From NCBI GenBank assembly GCA_903830915.1, contig CAIKVR010000356.1:1-64000 (forward strand): a stretch of DNA of 64,000 nucleotides, given 5' to 3'. Below are positions 27,588-36,546 of the stretch, piece by piece. Below the pieces are notes generated by a model. That model was given only the letters and a program-made list of their open reading frames with translations, was not told the DNA's origin and did no database searches. The position numbers and the translations under genes were made by a program. The stretch is from an uncultured Bacteroidales bacterium (GTDB taxonomy: Bacteria > Bacteroidota > Bacteroidia > Bacteroidales > Paludibacteraceae). Position 1 is the first letter of the stretch. Every line of letters begins with the position of its first letter.

Positions 27588-29084
27588 TCAAAGCGTTTTT
27601 TTGCCCCAAATGGAGCAACCGTTTTTGTCGAGTCCGGTAAAGAGCAGGGTTTCCGTTTCGTTTTCCCAATCGTGGCCTGAAAAAACAATAAGGTTGCTGA
27701 TAGTTTCTGCTTTTAGTATCAGGGTGAGTCCTGTTACAGCATCGAATTTCCAACTACCATCAGATCCTTTCATTTTTCCATTATTTTTGAAATCAACTAC
27801 TTGTGAAGCATCAATTTCAGTTTTTCGTAATTGATTTTCTCCCCACAGGATTTGTCCAAATTCCAATTTTCGGTCTGTTTTTGAATCCTGAATGCGGATA
27901 ATCTCCCAACTCCCAACAATGTCTTTCCTGGAAATTTTAATTTGCTTTGAATCGTTGAAACGCTCCGGGGAAACAACCGGCCACCCGTCACTTGTCCATT
28001 TAACTTCACGAACGTGCAAATCCATCAACTGATTATCCGGCGATAACCGTGCCTGATGAGCCATGAAGAAGTCCCCATTTCCATTTTTGAAAACTGAACA
28101 ATGAGCTGTGCCAGCCCATCCAGCGTGATTTTTGAATTGATATGGATGGGTAAGGATTGGATAATGATTGATAGTGTCGCGTAAGTCGTTACCAAAGAAA
28201 TCCAGAAACGGTCCTTCGGGTTTATCGGCACGCCCTACACGTACGTTGTAAGTCGTCATCAAAGGATCGTACGATGTGAAAAGGTAGTATTTTTGGAATG
28301 TTGGATTGTATATAATCTCCGGTGCTTCAATATTGTCCTTGCGTAAATTAGCCCGTCGGGCAATACTGTGCCCTTGTTCATCAGCAATAGTAGTAAAACC
28401 TGTTTCCGGATTAATTTGTACTGCATACAATCCCCCGAAATACGAGCCATAATGCATCCACATCTTGCCCGTTTCGGGTTCAGTTACAATGCTTGGATCG
28501 ATGGCATTCATTTTATCGCCTCGACGCGTTTTCACAACAGCACCCTTCTGTATCCACGGACCGAGCGGAGATTCAGATTCAGCCAGTCCAATATACGAAG
28601 TTTGCAAGCCAAAGGCTGAAACACAATAATATAAGCGGAAAGTATTTTTATACTGAACAATATAAGGCGCCCAAATATTCGTCGCACCTTTATTGTCGGT
28701 ATGCGAAAGCACCCAGTTTTTTGCTGCTTGAGGAATAGAATCAAATGCCCAACCTTCGAATTTCCAGTTTACCAGATCTTTTGACGACCGCACCTGAATA
28801 TTCCCGATTTTTATATCAGGCTTTTTCGCCCCGGGATTTCGTCTTCCAAAGAAAATGGCATCAGTACTATACATATAATAAGTATCGCCAATTTTCAGGC
28901 ACGACGGATCATGTACATTGTACGTCCCCCAACTTTTGAAATTTCCCAGTGAAGCGATGTCGTGATAATCGTCTTTCCAAGGATTTGGACTTTTTATCGG
29001 AAAGGACAAAGCAAAGCCTGAGTGATAACAAATCAAAAGAAGATATAGAATTCTTTTTAAAACTGATAATTTGGAAAATTTCAT
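27588..29084 (-). CDS. GH43 arabinan-active glycosidase (endo-1,5-alpha-L-arabinanase-like)
   Basis: This 498-residue protein has a signal peptide (ILYLLLICYHSGFA). The five-bladed beta-propeller of GH43 spans about 45-380, with three catalytic carboxylates in order: Asp in VHDPSCLK, Asp in AIDPSIV and Glu in IEAPEII. A ~110-residue C-terminal beta domain (from GSWEIIRIQ) is typical of the longer arabinanases of this family. It should cut alpha-1,5-arabinan side chains of rhamnogalacturonan I; exo- versus endo-action cannot be told from sequence. It is on the same strand as GH97 and PL9. Confidence 0.87.
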   Translation of the reverse strand: MKFSKLSVLKRILYLLLICYHSGFALSFPIKSPNPWKDDYHDIASLGNFKSWGTYNVHDPSCLKIGDTYYMYSTDAIFFGRRNPGAKKPDIKIGNIQVRSSKDLVNWKFEGWAFDSIPQAAKNWVLSHTDNKGATNIWAPYIVQYKNTFRLYYCVSAFGLQTSYIGLAESESPLGPWIQKGAVVKTRRGDKMNAIDPSIVTEPETGKMWMHYGSYFGGLYAVQINPETGFTTIADEQGHSIARRANLRKDNIEAPEIIYNPTFQKYYLFTSYDPLMTTYNVRVGRADKPEGPFLDFFGNDLRDTINHYPILTHPYQFKNHAGWAGTAHCSVFKNGNGDFFMAHQARLSPDNQLMDLHVREVKWTSDGWPVVSPERFNDSKQIKISRKDIVGSWEIIRIQDSKTDRKLEFGQILWGENQLRKTEIDASQVVDFKNNGKMKGSDGSWKFDAVTGLTLILKAETISNLIVFSGHDWENETETLLFTGLDKNGCSIWGKKTL

Positions 29085-29159
29085 GATTCAATATTGCTAG
29101 AAGTGGTTTTCTCTAAATTTCAGGAAATTTAAAGTCAATCAATTCGGATATTTTTATCA

Positions 29160-29167
29160 CAAAAATA
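29160..29167 (-). promoter_or_regulatory. -7 box upstream of the GH43 gene
   Basis: The minus strand reads TATTTTTG, an exact TAnnTTTG match, 75 bp upstream of the GH43 ATG in an otherwise AT-rich 183-bp gap. No -33 TTG at normal spacing. Confidence 0.45.
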
Positions 29168-29267
29168 ATCTATAAAAGAAAGTCCTTAGTGGACAAAATT
29201 AAATTTGGGGAGGACAAAATAAAGGTTAGGATGGTATTAACGGAATAAAATTCAAATAACAACTTAA

Positions 29268-30593
29268 TTATTGCTCAAAAGCTCCCAAATCAGGTTTCTT
29301 TCCAGTAAACTGAAAGCCAATATCAGTACCGGCATCAATAAGTTTGCTTCCTTTTTTCAGATGCATAAAAGTAATATCCGGTAAACTGCCATCAACTTTT
29401 CTTGGTGCAGACAACTGCGATTCATTAAGGCTAACAAAATCAGATTTTGAGACTTTCAGTGGAATAGAAAAGGTATTATTGGTAATCGTACATTTAGTTG
29501 TATCAATCCATTCGGTTTGATATGTTCTTGGAGCAAAAGAAAGATTATTTTTCAATACATGTCCGTAACCCTGAACATCGGCCGTAAAATCAGCTGTTCG
29601 ATTCAACATATTAAAGTCCGTACCATTTAAGTAAGCAGAATTGTTATACCAATAACTTCCTCCAGGTTGATGATTAGAATAGAATCCATTTGCACGATTT
29701 TTTACTGCCACACAAAACTGAATAAAATGCATTGGAATTGTGTCGGGGACTCTGCGATCTTTCACCAGTCCCCAACCACCGGCTTTGAAACCATTTCCAT
29801 CGCCTAAATCTTGGAACTGAGTGCTGTAGCCATTATAGAATGCCCAGCAATGATCAAAAGTCACCGTTTCATAAGCACGAATACAATCATATCCATCGTC
29901 GCTATTAAACCATGCCCGACAACCACGGAAGACGTTTCCTTTTCCGCCCGGTTGTGGATGACAGCCGAAGCCGTCTGTATTGCCACCTTTACCATTTTCC
30001 GAAACATAATCCCAATTTCGATAGGCATCACAATTAAGAATTAGATTGTTTGATCCTTTGGTAAGGAAAAAACCAATAGCCTGTCCATCGTGCATAGAAA
30101 GTTGTTCGTAGATATTGTTACTTCCCTCGTTATGAAAACATTCAGACTGAGTATGGGATTTTATAGTAACCTGCGTATGAATCACTTCCAGTCCTTTCAG
30201 ATGAATCCAAGAACCCGTAATATCAAATGCAAAAACTCTTTGGTTAATCGGTTTAATGTTTTCCAAATCAAAAACAGGATGCTCGTCAGGATATGCCCAG
30301 TAGTTTATGCGCTTTCCTGGAGCACCGCTTTTATTCAACAGATGTACATAAACCCATATCCTGGATATATGTGCAATCTGGTTCTCTGACATTTTGTAAA
30401 TTCCACCTCTGATGTAAATTGTATCACCTGCTTCAACCATTTTTTGAGCATAGGTAATTGTAGCAAAAGGCGATTTGATTGCACCTGAATTAGCAGAATC
30501 ATTACCTGCTACAGCCACATAATATACTTTTGCCTCATTTTCAACAACAAACAAAAAACAGAAAGCAAACAGAATGAGAAAATGTTTTTGCAT
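29268..30593 (-). CDS. PL9 pectate-lyase-family protein, no T9SS domain
   Basis: This 441-residue right-handed beta-helix has a signal peptide (FLILFAFCFLFVVENEA). Family PL9 features are complete: a calcium cluster with Asp in NTDGFG (about 207) and NSDDGYD (about 232, 233, 236), and the catalytic lysine in GDGNGFKAGG (about K270). These positions nearly coincide with those of the characterised Pel9A lyase. It should cleave pectic galacturonan or rhamnogalacturonan by beta-elimination. It ends right after the helix, so it is likely periplasmic or Sec-exported only. Its neighbour is a close paralogue with a T9SS tail. Confidence 0.9.
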   Translation of the reverse strand: MQKHFLILFAFCFLFVVENEAKVYYVAVAGNDSANSGAIKSPFATITYAQKMVEAGDTIYIRGGIYKMSENQIAHISRIWVYVHLLNKSGAPGKRINYWAYPDEHPVFDLENIKPINQRVFAFDITGSWIHLKGLEVIHTQVTIKSHTQSECFHNEGSNNIYEQLSMHDGQAIGFFLTKGSNNLILNCDAYRNWDYVSENGKGGNTDGFGCHPQPGGKGNVFRGCRAWFNSDDGYDCIRAYETVTFDHCWAFYNGYSTQFQDLGDGNGFKAGGWGLVKDRRVPDTIPMHFIQFCVAVKNRANGFYSNHQPGGSYWYNNSAYLNGTDFNMLNRTADFTADVQGYGHVLKNNLSFAPRTYQTEWIDTTKCTITNNTFSIPLKVSKSDFVSLNESQLSAPRKVDGSLPDITFMHLKKGSKLIDAGTDIGFQFTGKKPDLGAFEQ

Positions 30594-30677
30594 AGAGTGA
30601 TTATTTCAGGCGGTAAAAATAATGCAAATTATTTATTCCTTAGTATTTAAACCTTTTTTAATTTTGATATTGTTACT

Positions 30678-32288
30678 TCAATATTTGATGAATTTTTGAA
30701 TAATGGCAATATTGGCTTCCGGTTTCATTTTAATCAGATAGATTCCTGTTTTTATTGCCGAAAGATTCAGCTGATGGACATTTTGTCCCGAATAAGCTAA
30801 TTTTCCCTGAATATCAACAATTTCAACCGAACTCATTTGCTGATTAAAATACATGATTTGTTGAACCGGATTTGGATAAAATAGCTGATCAGTATTTCTC
30901 AATGGACTTTCAATAGTAGTCAGAAAGTTTGATTCAAATGCACCTAAATCTGGGGCAGCTCCATAAAATGCAAACCCGAGATTCATACCTTTATCAATCA
31001 AATCACTGCCTTGTTTGAGTTTTAGAAAATTTACATTCGGCAAACTACCATCCGCCTGACGTGCAGCAATTAAGAGCGATTCATCTGTACTAAGAAAATC
31101 AATTGCACTAACCGTAACACCCGAACCTGTTGAAAATGAATTAAAGGTATTGATACAGGTGCCCAGGTTGGCTGTTTCTGTCTGAGTTGAGTATCTGAAT
31201 GAAATATTGTTGTGAAGGATATGATTAATGCCCGGGCAATCCAATGTTGTATCGTTTCCGGTAATAGAACTTTTCGTGATTTGCTGGCTCAGCATGTTGT
31301 AATTTGTGCCGTTGCGATAGGCCGTATTGTTGAGAAACGAACTTCCGGTTACCACATGATGATTGGAATAAAAACCACTGGCTTTATTACGATAAGCCAT
31401 ACAAAAACGGACTGTATGAGCGGGAATCGGACTTGGTAAGCCCGAAACAACCGGAGCTTGTCCGTAACCACCTGCTTTAAACCCATTGCCATCTCCTTTG
31501 CTTGCAAATGACGAATTATAGCCATTATAAAACGCCCAACAATTTTCGAATATTATTGATTCATAAGCATTTATACAATCATAACCATCATCACTATTAA
31601 ACCATGCCCGACATCCTGTGATTTTATTTCCCGTTCCACCTTTAGCAGGATGAAAGCCAAAACCATCTGTATTTCCACCAATGCCCGATTCAGAAACACT
31701 ATCCCAATTCCTGTAAGCATCACAATTCATTACCAGATTATTGGAACCCTTAGTCAAATAAAAGCCAATAGCCATACCATCGTGCATCGAAAGTTGTTCG
31801 TATATATTACTGCTCCCTTCATTGTGAAAGCATTCTGATTGAGTATGTGCAGTGATAGTAACCTGCGTTCCAATCACTTCCAGCCCTTTAAAATGAAGAT
31901 ATGATCCTTTAACGTAAAATACATAAACCCGATAATTAGCCGGTTTTACATTCGATAAATCAAAAACTGGTTTTTCATTCTGATAAGCCCAATAACAAAT
32001 TCGTTTTGAGGTTGATGTACCACTTTTATCTAAATTGAGAACATAAGCGTAAATACCTGATTTCAATGCAATTTGAGCTTCAGTCATTTTGTAAGTACCT
32101 CCCCGCACAAAAACCGTATCACCAGCAACGACAGTTAACTGAGCCTTAACAATTGATCGATAAGGAGCAGTTATCAAACCTGTACCTGTTGTATCATTAC
32201 CATTGGTAGCAACATAGTAGTTTTTTGCCTGACTCTGAAATAATGAAAACAAGCAAAATATAAAAAAGACATAAATATTATTTTTCAT
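30678..32288 (-). CDS. PL9 pectate-lyase-family protein with T9SS sorting domain
   Basis: The start is placed at the Met at 32288 (MKNNIYVFFIFCLFSLFQSQA, a good signal peptide), giving 536 residues. The track's earlier start adds 14 codons and would overlap PL22. The beta-helix is closely similar to the neighbouring PL9 protein, with NTDGFGFHP, NSDDGYD and the catalytic lysine in GDGNGFKAGG. A type A T9SS sorting domain follows (FYPNPVQQIMYF to AIIQKFIKY). It should be a surface or released lyase acting on intact pectin, complementing its paralogue. The gap to PL22 is 23 bp, so they are probably cotranscribed. Confidence 0.9.
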   Translation of the reverse strand: MKNNIYVFFIFCLFSLFQSQAKNYYVATNGNDTTGTGLITAPYRSIVKAQLTVVAGDTVFVRGGTYKMTEAQIALKSGIYAYVLNLDKSGTSTSKRICYWAYQNEKPVFDLSNVKPANYRVYVFYVKGSYLHFKGLEVIGTQVTITAHTQSECFHNEGSSNIYEQLSMHDGMAIGFYLTKGSNNLVMNCDAYRNWDSVSESGIGGNTDGFGFHPAKGGTGNKITGCRAWFNSDDGYDCINAYESIIFENCWAFYNGYNSSFASKGDGNGFKAGGYGQAPVVSGLPSPIPAHTVRFCMAYRNKASGFYSNHHVVTGSSFLNNTAYRNGTNYNMLSQQITKSSITGNDTTLDCPGINHILHNNISFRYSTQTETANLGTCINTFNSFSTGSGVTVSAIDFLSTDESLLIAARQADGSLPNVNFLKLKQGSDLIDKGMNLGFAFYGAAPDLGAFESNFLTTIESPLRNTDQLFYPNPVQQIMYFNQQMSSVEIVDIQGKLAYSGQNVHQLNLSAIKTGIYLIKMKPEANIAIIQKFIKY

Positions 32289-32311
32289 AGCACTAAGTAT
32301 AACACCCTGAA

Positions 32312-33664
32312 TTACTTTCTGTTCAGCCATTTTTCAGGTACGGGAATTATACAGATATTCATCGAACGGTTATTGGCCGAAAGCATGGCAGACTGAATTT
32401 CAATCTTAGTTCCATCGGGACTAAAAGTCGGGTGCGGATGGTCTGCAGCTGTGGCTTTGTGTCCTGCAGAAAGCAACATCATTTCGTGCGTCCGGCGGTC
32501 TATCAGATAAATATTTCGGGCAAAATCATCTCCCACCAGAAAATGCTTATCGGCGGAGCCGTTTACGTGCCAGAAACCGCTGCCTGAAGGTGTTTGCCCA
32601 GCAATCATCATTTCGCGGGTATTAATGTTCACCACAGCCAGTCCGGTTGGTTTTTCACGCGTGCCGCAATCGCCCCAGGTTGGATTCTGTCCCGGATTCG
32701 GACCATTCACATCAATTTCTTTTAGACCGGTAGTGTCAGTCTCTGTTTTAATTTTCCGATGCCCCATAATGGCAATGGCCACTTCGTCTGGACTAATAAC
32801 GGCTTCGTGCGTAACCCACTCAAAATCTTCCTCGGGATACAACGGACGCAAACCCGAACCATCGGAATTCACAATCCATGTTCGTTGAGGCGATTTTCCG
32901 CCCGTTTCCCAACAGAAAATAATTTGTCCAGGCACCCATGGATTAGTCTGAATATGACCAATCTGGAATGGCACCGAGATTACATATTTTATTTCTCCTG
33001 TTTTCACGTTCATTCCGGCAATTCCGGCAGGTCCTGCTCCCATTTTGCGTGGCCCGTAGCTCGATTCAATTTTTACATCGGCGCTCAGATGTTTGGCAGC
33101 TTCATCCTTTCCCACACGAAACCAAACCCATTCCTCATTTGCGTCCAGCGCCATATCGCCACCTGCCCGAAGTTCGGGCTGAGTGATTCCGCAAACACGC
33201 TGATAGGCAGATTCCGGTTTCAGTGTTCCTGCTTTACTGTCTTTGAAAAGCTTTTCCAAATCAACTTCAATAATAGCCAGTGAGGTTTTAATCGTATCGG
33301 TATTCATGTGGCGCATGAAGTAGAGTTTCATCGATTTCCGTGCCACATTCAGCATGCCGGAATAACCGCCATCGCTCACCTGAACCATCTCACCTGACTT
33401 CTCGTTTACAGCCATGGCTTCACCCTTTACTCTTCCTGACCTGAAAATAATCCATTTACCATCGGAAGTCCATTGGTTATGCGTTTGGTAAATCTTAGAA
33501 TCCCCAGCCGGTGTGCTTGTCAGGAAAATAAGTTTATTTCCTGTAACCGGGTCTTTTATTTCTTTTCGTTCGGAAGGAAAGCGCGTGCCAATCTGAGCAT
33601 TAACGACAGGAAATGTACCAAACAAACATGAGATTAGAATGGTAATCGTAAGTATTTTCTTCAT
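32312..33664 (-). CDS. Oligogalacturonate lyase (PL22 family)
   Basis: This 450-residue protein has a signal peptide ending VNAQ (about residue 24). It is a seven-bladed beta-propeller of the PL22 type, with THNQWTSDGKWIIF, HIQTNPWVPGQIIFCWE, a histidine in WVTHEAV and a late His pair in ADHPHPTFSPDG fitting the metal site. It splits short oligogalacturonides into unsaturated monomers. The classical bacterial enzyme is cytoplasmic; the signal peptide places this one in the periplasm. It sits in the run PL9-PL22-GH28 with short gaps. Confidence 0.9.
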   Translation of the reverse strand: MKKILTITILISCLFGTFPVVNAQIGTRFPSERKEIKDPVTGNKLIFLTSTPAGDSKIYQTHNQWTSDGKWIIFRSGRVKGEAMAVNEKSGEMVQVSDGGYSGMLNVARKSMKLYFMRHMNTDTIKTSLAIIEVDLEKLFKDSKAGTLKPESAYQRVCGITQPELRAGGDMALDANEEWVWFRVGKDEAAKHLSADVKIESSYGPRKMGAGPAGIAGMNVKTGEIKYVISVPFQIGHIQTNPWVPGQIIFCWETGGKSPQRTWIVNSDGSGLRPLYPEEDFEWVTHEAVISPDEVAIAIMGHRKIKTETDTTGLKEIDVNGPNPGQNPTWGDCGTREKPTGLAVVNINTREMMIAGQTPSGSGFWHVNGSADKHFLVGDDFARNIYLIDRRTHEMMLLSAGHKATAADHPHPTFSPDGTKIEIQSAMLSANNRSMNICIIPVPEKWLNRK

Positions 33665-33680
33665 TTTTTCAAAATCAATA

Positions 33681-35051
33681 TTATTTAGTTTTCGTAAAAT
33701 TGATTACATTTTCATGTATCTGCATCTTATCCCGAATGGTATCAGCCGCCACATTTTTCATAAAAATATTTTCAACCGGCATTTCTTTTTGTCCCAGAAT
33801 TCTGGATTCGAATTTCACATTGGTTGCTTTTATGTTTTCCAGATAAATGTTTTTAATCGGTGTCAGTTTGCGCACATAAGTCGGCACAAGGTTCTTCCAT
33901 TGATAAAGCACATCAGTTTCGATACCCAAAATACCCAAATCCATTTTTCCGGCTTTGATGTTTTTGATGTAAATGTTGTTCACATAACCACCCATGCGTT
34001 CATTGGTTTTGATAAATACAACATGGAACATCTTAGCACCGTCATTCACCACACAATCATGTACATACACATTTTCGATACCGCCCGACAGCTCACTTCC
34101 GATAGCAATGAGTTGATGTCCATTTTTCACGGTACAATTCTGAATCACTAGGTTTTTGGTGGGAACCTGAATGCGCCAACCTTCCTGGTTACGACCGGAT
34201 TTAATGGCAATGGCATCGTCGCCCTGATCAAACTGACAGTCTTCCACCAGGATATTCTGACTCATTTCGGGGTCAAAACCATCGTTGTTATGACCGTGAG
34301 CATACACGTTCAACTTTCGAAGCAAAATGTTTTTCGACAGGTACATGTGAATGGTCCAAAACGGACTGTTGATGATAGAGAAACCTTCGAGGCGGATATT
34401 CTCACAGCGGTTGAACTGAATAAGGTGCGGACGCAAATGAGCAGTGTCGTTTACCATCAGGCGCTCTTCGGTAGGCACGTTCTGATACGACATATTATAC
34501 AGACGCTTCAGACTTTCCATGTGTGGACGCGGCCTTGCACCCCAAACTTTCCACAAATTCATTTTGGCTTTAATGGTACCTTCGCCTGTAATGGCAATAT
34601 TCTTACATTTCCAGGCATAAATGAGCGGCGAATAATTCATACATTCCATGCCTTCCCAGCTGGTATTTACCGCAGGCAAATAATCTTTTGGATCATCGTC
34701 GAAAAGTAAAACAGCTCCCTTATTCAAGTGCAGATTGACATTGCTTTTAAGATGTACCTGACCGGTAAGCCATTCTCCTGCAGTAATTTCCACAATTCCA
34801 CCACCAGCTTCACTGGCAGCTGAAATGGCTTTGGCAATTGCCAGCGAATTCTTCTGTTTATCACCCAGTACAGCACCGAAATCAACAATGGAAAAGGTTT
34901 TGCACGTCCCAAAATCAGGAACAGTGATTTCCGGGATCGAAAAGGGAGCCTGAACCTGAATTTTAGTTAATGGAACTCCATTTTCATTTTTCTTATAAGA
35001 GCTGAGAAGCAATGTCAGTAATAATAAGCAGGGGATAGCAATCGTTTTCAT
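33681..35051 (-). CDS. GH28 polygalacturonase-family glycosidase (1)
   Basis: This 456-residue protein has an N-terminal hydrophobic signal (IAIPCLLLLTLLLSS). It is a right-handed beta-helix with GH28 active-site motifs NNDGFDP (about D257, D260) and GDDAIAIKSG (about D278, D279), then NGHQLIAIGSE with the expected histidine. The RxK-type substrate site is not evident to me. It probably removes galacturonate from oligogalacturonides. It lies 16 bp before PL22 in transcription order and 39 bp after the isomerase-family gene, so all three look like one operon. Confidence 0.9.
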   Translation of the reverse strand: MKTIAIPCLLLLTLLLSSYKKNENGVPLTKIQVQAPFSIPEITVPDFGTCKTFSIVDFGAVLGDKQKNSLAIAKAISAASEAGGGIVEITAGEWLTGQVHLKSNVNLHLNKGAVLLFDDDPKDYLPAVNTSWEGMECMNYSPLIYAWKCKNIAITGEGTIKAKMNLWKVWGARPRPHMESLKRLYNMSYQNVPTEERLMVNDTAHLRPHLIQFNRCENIRLEGFSIINSPFWTIHMYLSKNILLRKLNVYAHGHNNDGFDPEMSQNILVEDCQFDQGDDAIAIKSGRNQEGWRIQVPTKNLVIQNCTVKNGHQLIAIGSELSGGIENVYVHDCVVNDGAKMFHVVFIKTNERMGGYVNNIYIKNIKAGKMDLGILGIETDVLYQWKNLVPTYVRKLTPIKNIYLENIKATNVKFESRILGQKEMPVENIFMKNVAADTIRDKMQIHENVINFTKTK

Positions 35052-35090
35052 ATTTTAAATTTATCAATGTAATACCTGAATAGATTTATA

Positions 35091-36515
35091 CTAGCAAACT
35101 TTTACAACCGGAATACCAATCAGCGATGCTAGCTTATCTATTTTCGAACCAACATGCCCTATACCAATAGCACAATGATGCGATGGTCCGGCTTTACTCC
35201 ATTTATCCATAAAATGTTTGGCGGAAATTGGGAAGCGATAGCGACTATTCGTGTTCCCGATTTGCAAAGTTGGACCTTCAACCGATTCACCCTCGGCAAC
35301 CAGAAGGAAAATACCATCACGACCTTCGCACACCGATAGAATCGTAACCGGTCCTTGTTTTACTGACATTTGAATAGAAAGACCTTTTCCCGGTTTGCCA
35401 TGGTAGATTGGCAGCGGAACCAGATTCACGTTACCTTCGGCAATGGCAAAATGCGCAGGGCCATCGTGTCCGAGCATTACGATATCGTCATTAAAATCCA
35501 TAGCGTAGAATTCAGAAAATGAGCCACCGGCACCAAGCTCAGCCAAAATTTTCATTGCCTGAACATTTTTGACTTCACACTCGCCGGCAATTGGAATATT
35601 TTTACCTGTCAATAATGTATTTCCGGCAATTACCGAAGTCACAATATTTTCATACGGATTACCATTTGAACCTTCGTAATAATAGGCCATTGAACCCAAA
35701 TTATGCGCAGCAATGATCTTGTCCAAGGCGACAGAAGTGCGCGCTGCACGTTCTAATTCGTAGACTTCACATTCGTCACTTACTACAAATGTAGTTTCAA
35801 ATTCTTTCAGTTTAGTGGCGCATTCTTCATCGGTAACAGCATCGCGAAGCTCTTTTAGTTCACACATTTCCAATAATTCGACATGCGTTCCAAATACAGC
35901 AGACTGCAAAGTAACATCCGTGTAAACATCGAGCATACCACCGTAGTAATGCCCTAAAATCCCCATACGGTTGTGACGCATCGCAAAAGTCACACGGGCA
36001 GCATCTACCCAATCTTCAATTTCTTTCCAGGCTTCGGCTTCGTGCAAATATCCTGTTACAATATCATATTGAATACGAGCACGATTGAAAACACCGGCTA
36101 TTTCAGGCACTGAACATGCCTGACAGTGTGCCAACCATTCACCGGTCATTTTGCCACGATCGCCCATGCTGTTTATTTTGGCATAATCAATGGCGGCAAC
36201 TGGTTGTAGATTAAGCAAAATTACCGGCACTTTCAGCTGTTGTGCGACAGGCAAAACCGTTGAAGATAATGCATAAGTTGAAATAAACAAAAACACTACA
36301 TCTACTTGTTCGCTACGAAGAAATGAAGCTGCAGTTTGTGCTTTTTCGGGATTATCAACCATTCCCGCATCTGCTACTGCAACGCCAAACGATTCTATAC
36401 GTGTTTTAATTTCATTTTGATAACCTTCCAGACGAGGAAGTAAATCGGCAAACTGAGGCCAATAAGTATCAAGTCCAATGCCGAAAAGTCCGACTTTTAA
36501 TGTTGAGTTTTCCAT
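35091..36515 (-). CDS. L-fucose/L-arabinose isomerase-family protein
   Basis: This 474-residue protein lacks a signal peptide, one of only two cytoplasmic proteins in the cluster (with RhaM). It has the fold signature of the family: an N-terminal Rossmann-like half (DVVFLFISTYALSS) and a C-terminal half with candidate metal ligands: Glu in AGECEVKN, Glu in FSEFYAMDF, His in LGHDGPAHF and His in GPSHHCAIG. That is the Glu-Glu-His-His pattern of L-arabinose isomerase. Isomerising L-arabinose freed by GH43 would fit the locus, but the sequence is not a textbook AraA and L-fucose or another aldose is possible. Gaps to both neighbours are about 30-40 bp. Confidence 0.8.
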   Translation of the reverse strand: MENSTLKVGLFGIGLDTYWPQFADLLPRLEGYQNEIKTRIESFGVAVADAGMVDNPEKAQTAASFLRSEQVDVVFLFISTYALSSTVLPVAQQLKVPVILLNLQPVAAIDYAKINSMGDRGKMTGEWLAHCQACSVPEIAGVFNRARIQYDIVTGYLHEAEAWKEIEDWVDAARVTFAMRHNRMGILGHYYGGMLDVYTDVTLQSAVFGTHVELLEMCELKELRDAVTDEECATKLKEFETTFVVSDECEVYELERAARTSVALDKIIAAHNLGSMAYYYEGSNGNPYENIVTSVIAGNTLLTGKNIPIAGECEVKNVQAMKILAELGAGGSFSEFYAMDFNDDIVMLGHDGPAHFAIAEGNVNLVPLPIYHGKPGKGLSIQMSVKQGPVTILSVCEGRDGIFLLVAEGESVEGPTLQIGNTNSRYRFPISAKHFMDKWSKAGPSHHCAIGIGHVGSKIDKLASLIGIPVVKVC

Positions 36516-36546
36516 GTGATAGGTATGAAGTTTTAGTATTGTTATT

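Noticed and set aside
32289-32330. Longer start of the T9SS-tailed PL9 gene
   Set aside because: It would overlap the PL22 stop and puts 14 polar residues before the signal peptide.
32759-33283. 174-codon plus-strand ORF inside PL22
   Set aside because: Antisense shadow of PL22; no signal peptide, promoter or family resemblance.
33639-34151. 170-codon plus-strand ORF inside GH28 (1)
   Set aside because: Antisense shadow of the beta-helix coding sequence.
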